Below, piece after piece: positions 54,936 to 63,042 of a DNA stretch of 64,000 bases. This DNA comes from an uncultured Lachnospiraceae bacterium. Lineage in GTDB: Bacteria > Bacillota > Clostridia > Lachnospirales > Lachnospiraceae. Under the pieces are notes generated by a model. The model did no database searches, was not told the origin of the DNA, and was given only the letters and a program-made list of their open reading frames with translations. Position 1 is the first letter of the stretch, and every line of letters starts with the position of its first letter. The stretch covers positions 1 to 64,000 of the forward strand of contig CAKSBC010000001.1 of the NCBI GenBank assembly GCA_934438085.1, read 5' to 3'. The translations under genes and the position numbers were made by a program.

Positions 54936-55083
54936 ATTGTCCACCATTAACCAAAAATCTTTAATCTAATAATATCATATATTCTGCAATCACTAAATTC
55001 CCGACAGATTAAAATGCTTTTGTTTATTATTCATCTTAAAAAACTATCGAGAATCCGGTGATGAGCTATGTCATATTAAATTT

Positions 55084-55503
55084 TTATTGCTTAGCAGCTG
55101 TTTCACAGTAGATGCATCTGTAAATCTGCTGTCCTTCATCTGTGAGCTTAAATATCTGATCAAGCTCCTGCTCCTGACTGCTTATGCAGCGAGGGTTCTT
55201 GCATCTTATAACATTTACAAGCTTTTTAGGAAGCTTAAGAGCTGCCTTATCAACAAGCTTGCCGTCCTTAATAGTATTAACCGTAGCGCCCGGATCAACA
55301 TATCCGATAACATCATAGTCAATAGGCATTACGGAATCTATCTTAATGATGTCCTTTCTGCCCATCTTATTGCTGACTACATTTATCATAAGTGCAACCG
55401 AGTATTCCTTATCTTTAAGGCCGAGAAGATCATAGATCTTCATTCCCTTTCCGGCTGTGATATGGTCGATAACTATTCCGTTCTGAATTCCGTCAACTCT
55501 CAT
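55084..55503 (-). CDS. pyrI: Aspartate carbamoyltransferase regulatory chain
   Basis: PyrI binds CTP/ATP and zinc and regulates PyrB allosterically. The 139 residues begin with the allosteric domain (about 1-95, VDGIQNGIVIDHITAGKGMKIYDLLGL). A zinc domain follows with four cysteines, CKNPRC at about 104-109 and CIYC at about 132-135. GGGAGG precedes the ATG, and the gene starts 4 bases after pyrB. Confidence 0.97.
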   Translation of the reverse strand: MRVDGIQNGIVIDHITAGKGMKIYDLLGLKDKEYSVALMINVVSNKMGRKDIIKIDSVMPIDYDVIGYVDPGATVNTIKDGKLVDKAALKLPKKLVNVIRCKNPRCISSQEQELDQIFKLTDEGQQIYRCIYCETAAKQ

Positions 55504-55507
55504 GCTC

Positions 55508-56431
55508 TTATACCTCCCTCTTAAGTCCGAGCAGCATAAGGATAAGTGCCATACGCATATATTTTCCGTTCAGCACCTGATCAAAATAATGAGCTCTCGG
55601 ATCAGCATCTATAGCTACGCTTATCTCATTAACTCTCGGAAGCGGATGCATGATAACAAGATCCTTCTTAGCAGTTACAAGCTTATCCGGATCAAGAATA
55701 TAGCTGTCCTTCAGTCTTAAGTAATCCTCTTCGTTGAAGAAACGTTCCTTCTGAACTCTTGTCATATAGAGGATATCAAGCTGTGATATAGCTGATTCAA
55801 GATCAGTTGTCTGCTCATAAGGGATGTTGTTGGCGCTGAGAGTATCCTTCTTAACATAGCTCGGAAGCTTCAGCTCCTCAGGTGATATAAGCACTACCTT
55901 GATCCCTGTATAACGTGACAGAGCCTGAATAAGTGAATGAACTGTTCTGCCGAACTTAAGGTCTCCGCAAAAGCCTACAGTCATGTTGTTAAGGCTTCCT
56001 CTTTCTCTGTAAATGGTAAGAAGATCGGCAAGAGTCTGCGTCGGATGGTTGTGTCCTCCGTCTCCGGCATTTATAACAGGTACGGTTGCATTAAGAGATG
56101 CCACATAAGGCGCACCCTCTTTAGGATGTCTCATAGCGATGATATCGGCGTAGCAGCTTACTACTCTTGATGTATCCGCAACGCTCTCTCCCTTTGATGC
56201 CGATGAGCTCGTTGCCTCAGAAAATCCTAAAACGTTTCCTCCTAATTCCATCATTGCCGCTTCAAAGCTCAGTCTTGTTCGGGTAGATGGCTCAAAGAAA
56301 AGTGTTGCAAGCTTTTTGCCCTTGCATATCTCGCTGTAGCTGCCCGGATTTTCAATGATATCCAGAGCTGTTTTTATAAGCTCGTCTATTTCCTCTACGG
56401 AAAGTTCCAAAATGTTATTCAGACTTCTCAT
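55508..56431 (-). CDS. pyrB: Aspartate carbamoyltransferase catalytic chain
   Basis: PyrB joins carbamoyl phosphate and aspartate, the first committed step. The 307 residues show the carbamoyl-phosphate site FFEPSTRTRLSFEAAMMELGG, HPKEGAPY-type loop, DGGHNHPTQTLADLLTI and a C-terminal HPLPRVNEI. Together with PyrI it should form a regulated dodecamer. CGGAGG lies before the ATG, 72 bases after pyrE. Confidence 0.97.
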   Translation of the reverse strand: MRSLNNILELSVEEIDELIKTALDIIENPGSYSEICKGKKLATLFFEPSTRTRLSFEAAMMELGGNVLGFSEATSSSASKGESVADTSRVVSCYADIIAMRHPKEGAPYVASLNATVPVINAGDGGHNHPTQTLADLLTIYRERGSLNNMTVGFCGDLKFGRTVHSLIQALSRYTGIKVVLISPEELKLPSYVKKDTLSANNIPYEQTTDLESAISQLDILYMTRVQKERFFNEEDYLRLKDSYILDPDKLVTAKKDLVIMHPLPRVNEISVAIDADPRAHYFDQVLNGKYMRMALILMLLGLKREV

Positions 56432-56503
56432 GCTGCCTCCGTTAAAATAAACTTTTATATAATGCAGACCTCAAATAATAAGGTCTGCCTATAGCCTGAT
56501 AAA

Positions 56504-57148
56504 TTATGCCTTATGTGTTATCCAGCTCTCATCAGACGGATCATCTCTGAACTTCTTGAGTCTTGCAATGTCATCCGTAGAGATATAACCCTCTTCTGCC
56601 GCAACCTCGGCAACAATGTCGAAATTAGTAAGTGAGTAATTTACAACATCTGCTTCTGCAAGCTTATCGATGCTCTTTTTCATTCCGTAGGTGAAAATGC
56701 TTACTATGCCTAATACATCTGCACCGGCATTTCTGAGTACATCAACTACCTCTATGCAGCTTCCGCCTGTTGAGATAAGATCCTCTACAACTACGACCTT
56801 TTCTCCCTTTTCAAGACGTCCCTCGATCTGGTTCTTGCGGCCGTGATCCTTAGCTCCGCCTCTTACATATCCCATAGGCATATTCATTATGTGACCTGTA
56901 ATAGCTGCATGAGCAATGCCTGCTGTAGAAGTTCCCATAAGTACCTCTGCCTCAGGAAAATGCTCTCTGATAAGCTCAGCAAGTCCGTTTTCTATATGTG
57001 TTCTTACCTCAGGTGCTGTGAGTGTAAGTCTGTTGTCTGTATAAACAGGGCTCTTAATGCCCGATGCCCATGTGAACGGATCATCCGGCTTTAAAAATAC
57101 TGCTCCTATACTTAAAAGATCTTTTGCAATAAGTCTCTGTGTATCCAT
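56504..57148 (-). CDS. pyrE: Orotate phosphoribosyltransferase
   Basis: PyrE makes OMP from orotate and PRPP. The 214 residues have the substrate-binding FTWASGIKSPVYTDNRL segment and the PRPP motif VVVVEDLISTGGSCIEVV. AAGGAGGG lies before the ATG, 24 bases past pyrF. Confidence 0.96.
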   Translation of the reverse strand: MDTQRLIAKDLLSIGAVFLKPDDPFTWASGIKSPVYTDNRLTLTAPEVRTHIENGLAELIREHFPEAEVLMGTSTAGIAHAAITGHIMNMPMGYVRGGAKDHGRKNQIEGRLEKGEKVVVVEDLISTGGSCIEVVDVLRNAGADVLGIVSIFTYGMKKSIDKLAEADVVNYSLTNFDIVAEVAAEEGYISTDDIARLKKFRDDPSDESWITHKA

Positions 57149-57172
57149 AATACCCTCCTTATGTAAACATTT

Positions 57173-57874
57173 TTAACCTAAAAATTCCTTCACACAGCGT
57201 CTGTATGCCGCAACAGGATCCTCTGCCTTTGTAATAGGTCTTCCTACTACGATAAGGTCTGAGCCGGCCTCCTTAGCTGCTGCAGGAGTCATAACTCTCT
57301 TCTGATCGCCATTATCTCCGTCAGCAAATCTGATACCCGGGGTGACAGTAAGGAAGTCATCACCGCAATGCTTATGCACAGCTTTAGCCTCAAGCGGTGA
57401 ACATACTACTCCGTCAAGTCCTGCCTTCTTTGCATTTTCAGCATAATGCATTACTACCTTGTCGATAGGCTCCTTTATCAGAAGATCCTCTTCCATTCTC
57501 TTCTGATCTGTGCTTGTAAGCTGTGTAACTGCGATAAGCAGCGGTCTTGTTCCGTCAGCTCGTGTAAGCCCCTCTATAGCCGCCTCCATCATGGCTATAG
57601 TTCCGGCTGCATGAACATTTACAATATCCACATCAAGACCTGACAGCACAGACATAGCCTTTTTTACCGTATTCGGAATGTCATGAAGCTTGAGATCTAA
57701 AAACACCTTATGCCCTCTTGCCTTTATCTCTCTTACTATCTGCGGTCCTTCTGAATAGAAAAGCTCCATGCCTATCTTAACAAACGGTTTCTCCTCAGTG
57801 AATTTATCAAGAAATTCAAATGTCTCTGCCGCGCCCGCAAAATCACAGGCAATAATTACATCTCTCTTATTCAT
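57173..57874 (-). CDS. pyrF: Orotidine-5'-phosphate decarboxylase
   Basis: PyrF decarboxylates OMP to UMP. The 233 residues show IIACDFAGAAETFEFLDKF, the catalytic KVFLDLKLHDIPNTVKKAM with Lys-Asp array, and VTPGIRFADGDNGDQKRVMTP at the phosphate site. The GGAGGG before the ATG is strong. A 64-base gap separates it from pyrD. Confidence 0.96.
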   Translation of the reverse strand: MNKRDVIIACDFAGAAETFEFLDKFTEEKPFVKIGMELFYSEGPQIVREIKARGHKVFLDLKLHDIPNTVKKAMSVLSGLDVDIVNVHAAGTIAMMEAAIEGLTRADGTRPLLIAVTQLTSTDQKRMEEDLLIKEPIDKVVMHYAENAKKAGLDGVVCSPLEAKAVHKHCGDDFLTVTPGIRFADGDNGDQKRVMTPAAAKEAGSDLIVVGRPITKAEDPVAAYRRCVKEFLG

Positions 57875-57938
57875 GAACCCTCCGTGACAACATATTATAA
57901 ATTATATTTTTATATAACGAACTGTAAACTGAGCCTTA

Positions 57939-58850
57939 TCAGAGTGCCGCTCCGATAATATCCTTAAGCTCCTTGATGCCGTATTTATCCATAACCTCAG
58001 GAAGCTCATTTATAATATCTCTGCAGATATAAGGCTCCTTAAGATTCATCGCACCGATCTCGACAGCAGATGCCCCTGCCATCATCATTTCGATAACGTC
58101 CTCGGCGCTTGATATGCCTCCGAGTCCGACAACAGGTACATTAACAGCCTTTGCTGTCTGCCATACCATCCTGAGTGCTACAGGAAATACTGCAGGGCCG
58201 CTCATTCCGCCTGTCTGATTTTTAAGTATCGGCTTGCCGGTCCTTAAATTAATGCGCATGCCCATAAGTGTATTTATAAGGCTTATACCGTCTGCTCCGG
58301 CAGCTTCACAAGCCTTTGCTATTTCGGTTACATCTGTAACATTCGGTGTAAGCTTCATTATCACAGGCTTATCAGTAACCGCTTTAACTCTCTTTGTAAC
58401 AGCCGCAGCCATGCACGGATCCGTTCCGAAGCCCATGCCGCCGCCGTGAACGTTAGGACAGCTGATATTGACCTCAAACCAGCCTATCTCCGGACATTCA
58501 TCAAGTCTTTCGACCACATATGCATACTCATCCTCAGAAAATCCGCTGACATTTGCCATCACAGGCTTATGGAAGCATTTCTTAAGCTTTGGAAGTTCCT
58601 CGCTTATGACCTTGTCAACTCCCGGGTTCTGAAGTCCTACTGAATTAAGCATGCCTGAAGCACATTCTGCTATACGAGGTGTAGGATTGCCGTATCGCGG
58701 CTCTTTGGTAGTTCCTTTAAATGAAAAGCTTCCTAAAATGTTGATATCATAAAGCTCTGCAAACTCATAGCCGTAGCCGAAGGTACCGCTCGCCGGTATG
58801 ATAGGATTATCCAGCTCTATCCCGCAAAGGGAGGTCTTTAATCTTTCCAT
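57939..58850 (-). CDS. pyrD: Dihydroorotate dehydrogenase, class 1B catalytic subunit
   Basis: PyrD oxidises dihydroorotate to orotate, using FMN and passing electrons through PyrK to NAD. The 303 residues show NPIIPASGTFGYGYEF, NSVGLQNPGVD, the catalytic NISCPNVHGGGM with base Cys, and GLGGISSAEDVIEMMMAGASAVEIG. The presence of pyrK next to it and the Cys base identify class 1B. It overlaps pyrK by 13 bases. Confidence 0.96.
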   Translation of the reverse strand: MERLKTSLCGIELDNPIIPASGTFGYGYEFAELYDINILGSFSFKGTTKEPRYGNPTPRIAECASGMLNSVGLQNPGVDKVISEELPKLKKCFHKPVMANVSGFSEDEYAYVVERLDECPEIGWFEVNISCPNVHGGGMGFGTDPCMAAAVTKRVKAVTDKPVIMKLTPNVTDVTEIAKACEAAGADGISLINTLMGMRINLRTGKPILKNQTGGMSGPAVFPVALRMVWQTAKAVNVPVVGLGGISSAEDVIEMMMAGASAVEIGAMNLKEPYICRDIINELPEVMDKYGIKELKDIIGAAL

Positions 58851-59608
58851 AATATATCTCCCTTCTTGAATACAGGGCCGTCCTTACAGACTCTTTTAAC
58901 CCCCGATGCAGTCTCCATCGAACAGCCTACGCAGGCACCGAAGCCACAGCCCATACGTTCTTCAAAGCTTAATTCTCCGTTGATCTTTGTCTCTTTATAA
59001 ACCGCCCTAAGCATTGGTGTAGGTCCGCAGGCATAGAAATAAGTACAGTCTGTTTCCCTTACTGCATCAGTGACCATGCCCTTTCTGCCGCAGCTTCCGT
59101 CTGCTGTCATAATAATGACCTCTATTTTAGAGCCGAGTGCCTTAAGCTCTTCTTCCAATATAACATCGCCTTTAGAGTTAAAGCCTAATACGGCAGTGAC
59201 CTTTTTTCCTTCTGAGAGAAGCTTCTTCGCAAGCATAAGCATTGGCGCACTGCCGATGCCGCCGCCTATAAGAAGCGGATGCCCTCCTGACACTTTAGTA
59301 TCAAAGCCGTTTCCGAGACCTGTGAGAACACTGAGCTTTGTGCCGAGAGGAAGCTGTGAAAGCTTATCTGTGCCGTGTCCGACCGCCTTGTAAAGGATAG
59401 TCACGGTACCGTTTCCGCTTCCGTTGTCATCATGGCAGACATCGCATACAGATATCGGTCTTCTTAAGAAAAAGCCTTCAAGCGAAATATTTATAAACTG
59501 TCCAGGCGTGGTAACTTCCGAGACATCTCCTGAAAGCTCGAGCTTGTAAACATTATCGGTTATAAGGCTCTGCTTTGTTATCTCTAAGCTGCATTCCTTC
59601 ATAGTCAC
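58838..59608 (-). CDS. pyrK: Dihydroorotate dehydrogenase electron-transfer subunit
   Basis: PyrK is the FAD and 2Fe-2S partner of PyrD. The 256 residues have the FAD site FFLRRPISVCD, the NAD-binding LLIGGGIGSAPMLMLAKKL and a C-terminal cluster-binding Cys set (CGFGACVGCSMETASGVKRVCKDGPVF). The start is GTG at 59608, six bases after GAGGAG, which overlaps the pyrC stop; an ATG two codons later is too far from that site. Confidence 0.95.
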   Translation of the reverse strand: MTMKECSLEITKQSLITDNVYKLELSGDVSEVTTPGQFINISLEGFFLRRPISVCDVCHDDNGSGNGTVTILYKAVGHGTDKLSQLPLGTKLSVLTGLGNGFDTKVSGGHPLLIGGGIGSAPMLMLAKKLLSEGKKVTAVLGFNSKGDVILEEELKALGSKIEVIIMTADGSCGRKGMVTDAVRETDCTYFYACGPTPMLRAVYKETKINGELSFEERMGCGFGACVGCSMETASGVKRVCKDGPVFKKGDILWKD

Positions 59609-59611
59609 TTA

Positions 59612-60784
59612 TCACTCCTCAAAATCATCTGCCTTATAAGCAGTTTTTCCGTTGTGCACTGTCTTAAGGCATCTTCCGCAGACCTTCATGCCTTCAAACG
59701 GCGTAGCCTTGCCCATGGAAATGAACTCGGCCGGATCAATAGTGTATTCCGCATCAAGATCCCATATCGAGTAGTCTTCTCCTACAGGTATTGAAAAACG
59801 TTTTCTTGGGTTATAGCAAATAAGGTCAATAAACTTTTCCATGCTTATGATGCCTTTTTTCACAAGCCCTGTATATAGCAACGGAAAGGCTGTTTCTATG
59901 CCGACTATACCCATAGCCGAGCCCTTTAAGCCCTTTGATTTTTCCTCGGCACTGTGCGGTGCATGATCAGTAGCTATGCAATCTATAGTTCCGTCCTTAA
60001 TGCCTTCAATCAGAGCAAGTCTGTCCTCTGTACTCCTTAAAGGCGGATTCATCTTGAAGCGTCCCTCTTCCTGAAGATCATTTTCATCAAGCAGAAGGTA
60101 ATGCGGTGCTGTCTCACAGCTTATGTCAACCCCGTCTGACTTGGCCTTCCTTATAAGCTCCACGCTTTCCTTGCAGGATATATGACAAACGTGATATGCA
60201 CAGCCTGTTTCCCCGGAAAGCTCTATGTCTCTTTCTATCTGCTTCCATTCGCTCTCCGAGCATATGCCTGCATGTCCGTGCTCTCTGGCATAGGCTCCGT
60301 CATGGATATAACCGCCCTTTAAGAGCTCATTGACCTCGCAGTGAGCGACTATCATCTTTCCGAGTGACTTTGCCTTAAGCATAGCCTCTCTCATCATATC
60401 ATCCGACTGAACGCCTTTTCCGTCATCTGAAAATGCTACTGCCCAAGGTGCAAGCGCATCCATGTCGGAAAGCTCCTTTCCGAGCTCACCTACAGTTATT
60501 GCCGCATAAGGATAAATCCCTATTACTGATTTTTTATCAATTATATCAAGCTGCGTCTTAAGATGCTCATAGCTATCCGGAACCGGAGAAAGGTTCGGCA
60601 TAGTGCAGACTGCCGTATATCCGCCGTGTGCAGCTGCTTTTGAGCCTGTTTCTATCGTTTCTTTATATGAAAAACCCGGCTCGCGAAAGTGAACATGTAC
60701 ATCGCAGAAACCGGGAAATTTAAAATATTTATGATTGTCTATATTGATAATATATTCAGATACGTTTGAGTCGAATGCTGCCAC
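59612..60784 (-). CDS. pyrC: Dihydroorotase
   Basis: PyrC cyclises carbamoyl aspartate to dihydroorotate. The 390-residue amidohydrolase shows the metal-binding FPGFCDVHVHFREPG near residue 25, GGYTAVCTMPNL, and CIATDHAPHSAEEKS. The N-terminal beta domain seen in many PyrC is short. The start is GTG at 60784, 7 bases after AGGAGA. It is the first gene of the pyr operon, behind a near-consensus promoter and a hairpin-containing leader of about 145 bases. Confidence 0.95.
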   Translation of the reverse strand: MAAFDSNVSEYIINIDNHKYFKFPGFCDVHVHFREPGFSYKETIETGSKAAAHGGYTAVCTMPNLSPVPDSYEHLKTQLDIIDKKSVIGIYPYAAITVGELGKELSDMDALAPWAVAFSDDGKGVQSDDMMREAMLKAKSLGKMIVAHCEVNELLKGGYIHDGAYAREHGHAGICSESEWKQIERDIELSGETGCAYHVCHISCKESVELIRKAKSDGVDISCETAPHYLLLDENDLQEEGRFKMNPPLRSTEDRLALIEGIKDGTIDCIATDHAPHSAEEKSKGLKGSAMGIVGIETAFPLLYTGLVKKGIISMEKFIDLICYNPRKRFSIPVGEDYSIWDLDAEYTIDPAEFISMGKATPFEGMKVCGRCLKTVHNGKTAYKADDFEE

Positions 60785-60888
60785 TGCCTGATCTCCTTTT
60801 GCGTTAAAATATATATTACCGTCATGATCTTTATATGCAGACCTTATATACGATTACAAAACAGTATATCGTAATTTACAGCGCTACA

Positions 60889-60916
60889 TGTGACTGTCCC
60901 AAAAAGGACAGTCACA
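60889..60916. promoter_or_regulatory. Perfect 11-bp hairpin in the pyr operon leader
   Basis: Arms 60889-60899 and 60906-60916 (GGACAGTCACA and its complement) enclose a 6-base loop. It falls about 15-40 bases after the predicted pyr transcription start and is not followed by a T run, so it is not a terminator by itself. A second imperfect inverted repeat, TACGAT/ATCGTA, lies further along the leader (60850-60873). It does not show the PyrR-binding consensus. Confidence 0.6.
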
Positions 60917-60935
60917 AAATCAATTCTTGAATGAT

Positions 60936-60965
60936 ATTATATGTTAGCGGTCTGTTTCATGTCAA
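60936..60965 (-). promoter_or_regulatory. Sigma-A-type promoter of the pyr operon
   Basis: A perfect TTGACA (60960-60965) and a perfect TATAAT (60936-60941) on the minus strand are 18 bases apart. This is one of the strongest-looking promoters in the window. The transcript could run through pyrI and on into purE, since no terminator was found between them. Confidence 0.82.
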
Positions 60966-61037
60966 TGGTTAGACATTAACAAACACTTTACATAAAATGA
61001 ACATTATATGTTTAATATTACTTTTACACAAAAAATA

Positions 61038-61979
61038 TTATGTGCTTTGTTCAATGTGTCTGTTGACTGTGTCCTTAATCTTATCAAAAAGCTCCCCGTA
61101 ATGTCTGTGTGAAGCCTTAGGGAAGGATCTTACAAGACGGGATACACCGAACACTCTGTTATGATAAATCTTTTCTCTGAGCTTTTCATATTTTTCTGCA
61201 GCAGCCGTATTCTTTTCAAGCAGCTCCCTGCAGCGGACGATTGCTTCCTGCTTCTTTAATTCAAGTTCTTCATTTATTTCCTCACGAGCCTCCATTGCAG
61301 CAAGTGCAGCCTGAACCTTTGAGCGTTCCACCTTATTGGCATTCTTTATGGCACGTTCTCCGAGTCTGTCGCTCAGTTCATCACTGAAGCGGCGCATATC
61401 GTTTTTGAGAACATCCAGCTCCTTAAGACGTTTATTAAGACCGATAAGAATTGCAACAGTAACCGCAAGATCAGCGGCAAACACTACATATGCGCAGATC
61501 AGCAGGATAATACCTACACTCTTCGGAAACAGATTCACTGTAAGTCCTGCTACCGTAGGCTGAATGATCCTGTAAACAAAAACCGTTCCTATTCCCCAGA
61601 AGAAACTGAATTCAGGACAAATATATCCGTGAAAGTTAAACGGCTTATCGCTGTAGTCCCACCATCTTATATGAAACAGCTTATCGAGTGCCCAGCCTCC
61701 GAAAAGCTCTATTGCTGTGGTAATAAACACTCCGCCCAAAAACAGCATAAAGGCGTTGCTTTCACCTTCGGCTCCAAATACCAGCATAAGATGATCAAAA
61801 AATCCCAGGATCGCGACCATTCCGAATCCGTAAATAGGACAGACAGGTCCGTTAAGAAAGCCTCGGTTTACTACCTTACCGGTGGTAACGGCACAGAAAA
61901 CGACCTCCACACACCAGCCCAAGAAGGAGTAAACAATGAAATACCATAAGAATTTATATATATCAAATGCTTCAGTCAT
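61038..61979 (-). CDS. CmpB-like putative ABC transporter membrane protein (ABC_trans_CmpB family)
   Basis: The 313-residue protein has five or six N-terminal hydrophobic helices (about 8-190) with the family pattern YSFLGWCVEVVFCAVTTGKVVNRGFLNGPVCPIYGFG and GYICPEFSFFWGIG. A long charged coiled-coil C-terminus follows (about 195-313, RSKVQAALAAMEAREEINEELELKKQEA). The family name suggests transport, but its function is not known. ATG 61979 begins one base after the amidohydrolase stop and lines up with the family N-terminus, whereas the longer open frame lies inside the upstream gene. Confidence 0.83.
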   Translation of the reverse strand: MTEAFDIYKFLWYFIVYSFLGWCVEVVFCAVTTGKVVNRGFLNGPVCPIYGFGMVAILGFFDHLMLVFGAEGESNAFMLFLGGVFITTAIELFGGWALDKLFHIRWWDYSDKPFNFHGYICPEFSFFWGIGTVFVYRIIQPTVAGLTVNLFPKSVGIILLICAYVVFAADLAVTVAILIGLNKRLKELDVLKNDMRRFSDELSDRLGERAIKNANKVERSKVQAALAAMEAREEINEELELKKQEAIVRCRELLEKNTAAAEKYEKLREKIYHNRVFGVSRLVRSFPKASHRHYGELFDKIKDTVNRHIEQST

Positions 61980-61980
61980 G

Positions 61981-62793
61981 TCATTTACCTGCTTTTTTGC
62001 TCCATTTTTCCAAAAGCATCTCTGCATTCTCATGAGCAATAAGCTCACGCTCTCTGTCTGTTAAAGGAAGCTTCATGAAAAGCTCTTTGACTTCCTTTGG
62101 TAAAAAGAAAGGAAAATCACATCCGAACATGCATCTTTCCGCGCCGAACATCCTGATATATCTGACCATGTCATTTTTATCAACAAATTCCATACAGCTT
62201 GATATATCTGTATAGCAGTTCAGATCCTTTAAAAACTCCGGACCCTCTTCAAAAACGTTCCAGCCTCCAAGATGTGCTCCGACTACGTCAAGTCTCGGAA
62301 ACAGCTTGAGTATATATCTGAGCCTTTCAGGGTGCGAATAATTATTCGTATACTGTCCGCAGTGAAAATAAAACGGTATCTCCTTTTCCTGACAATAGTC
62401 ATATAACGGAAAAAGTCTCTCATCATCTATGGCAAAGCACTGAGTTTCCGGATGGATCTTTATACCCAGTAAACCGTTTGCTCTTATATAATCAGCCTCC
62501 TCTATCAGTGCATCTTCACCCATGGCAGCATGCACTGATCCGAAGCTGTGAAAATGCGGATCCTTTAAAAGACTTATTGCAAAATCATTAACTTCTCTTG
62601 CCTGTCCCGGCTTCATAGCAACAGGAAGAAGCAGGAACTCATTAATTCCTACTTCCGCTCCCTCACGTATAAGCTCGGCAGGAGTTGCAGCAATTTCTGA
62701 GGACTCAAGCCCGTAATACTTGCTGACATTCCTTGTAGCTCTTAATGCTATCTTTTCCGGATATACATGAGCATGAAAATCAATTATCTTCAA
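61981..62793 (-). CDS. Amidohydrolase-2 family metal-dependent hydrolase
   Basis: The 270-residue TIM-barrel enzyme begins with the metal motif IIDFHAHVYPEKIA and has LGIKIHPETQCFAIDDERLFPLYDYC, FHCGQYTN, DVVGAHLGGW and a C-terminal ERCMFGCDFPFF. This layout fits amidohydrolase-2 proteins (decarboxylases and hydrolases); the substrate is unknown. The start is TTG at 62793, four bases after the stop of a 29-residue peptide gene, and is probably translationally coupled to it. Confidence 0.85.
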   Translation of the reverse strand: MKIIDFHAHVYPEKIALRATRNVSKYYGLESSEIAATPAELIREGAEVGINEFLLLPVAMKPGQAREVNDFAISLLKDPHFHSFGSVHAAMGEDALIEEADYIRANGLLGIKIHPETQCFAIDDERLFPLYDYCQEKEIPFYFHCGQYTNNYSHPERLRYILKLFPRLDVVGAHLGGWNVFEEGPEFLKDLNCYTDISSCMEFVDKNDMVRYIRMFGAERCMFGCDFPFFLPKEVKELFMKLPLTDRERELIAHENAEMLLEKWSKKAGK

Positions 62794-62797
62794 TACC

Positions 62798-62887
62798 TTA
62801 TCTGTCTCCTATCGTAGCGAGTGCAGTTATGGCAATTCCGCAAATTGATGCTATTGCAACTATGGCTATAACCATCTTATGTGCCAT
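62798..62887 (-). CDS. 29-residue hydrophobic membrane peptide, upstream of the amidohydrolase
   Basis: The short frame encodes MAHKMVIAIVAIASICGIAI followed by TALATIGDR. Residues 5-24 form one hydrophobic segment after a His-Lys start, with an acidic-basic end. AAGAGG lies 8 bases before its ATG, and its TAA is 4 bases before the TTG of the amidohydrolase gene, so the arrangement looks like a real, coupled cistron. It could be a single-pass peptide or a leader that controls the next gene. It has no recognised family. Confidence 0.65.
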   Translation of the reverse strand: MAHKMVIAIVAIASICGIAITALATIGDR

Positions 62888-62913
62888 TATATATACCTCT
62901 TATTCTTAACTCG

Positions 62914-62941
62914 ATAATATAAAAAAGAGCCAAGCGGACAA
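62914..62941 (-). promoter_or_regulatory. Possible promoter of the peptide-amidohydrolase operon
   Basis: TTGTCC (62936-62941) and TATTAT (62914-62919) on the minus strand are separated by 16 bases. The -35 box sits in the arm of the upstream terminator, and the gap to the ATG is only about 27 bases. Confidence 0.4.
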
Positions 62942-62961
62942 TTGCCTTGTCTGTTTGGCCC
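62921..62961 (-). terminator. Rho-independent terminator of the right-edge ABC importer operon
   Basis: On the minus strand arms of about 13 bp with two mismatches (GCCAAACAGACAA with TTGTCCGCTTGGC) are followed by T6. It lies about 80 bases past the ATPase gene. Confidence 0.82.
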
Positions 62962-63042
62962 ACCGCGTTTCATCTAAATGTTAATGCATTGCAACATTTT
63001 AGTCAATGACCGAATGCCGCGATTTAAGCGGTATTAATCGTG

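Noticed and set aside
54936..55083. PurR box or ZTP riboswitch upstream of purE
   Set aside because: No CCGAAC-type box pair and no ZTP-aptamer core were seen; the gap is short and AT-rich.
60785..60935. PyrR-type attenuator upstream of pyrC
   Set aside because: The hairpin at 60889-60916 lacks a T run, and the PyrR-binding consensus is absent.
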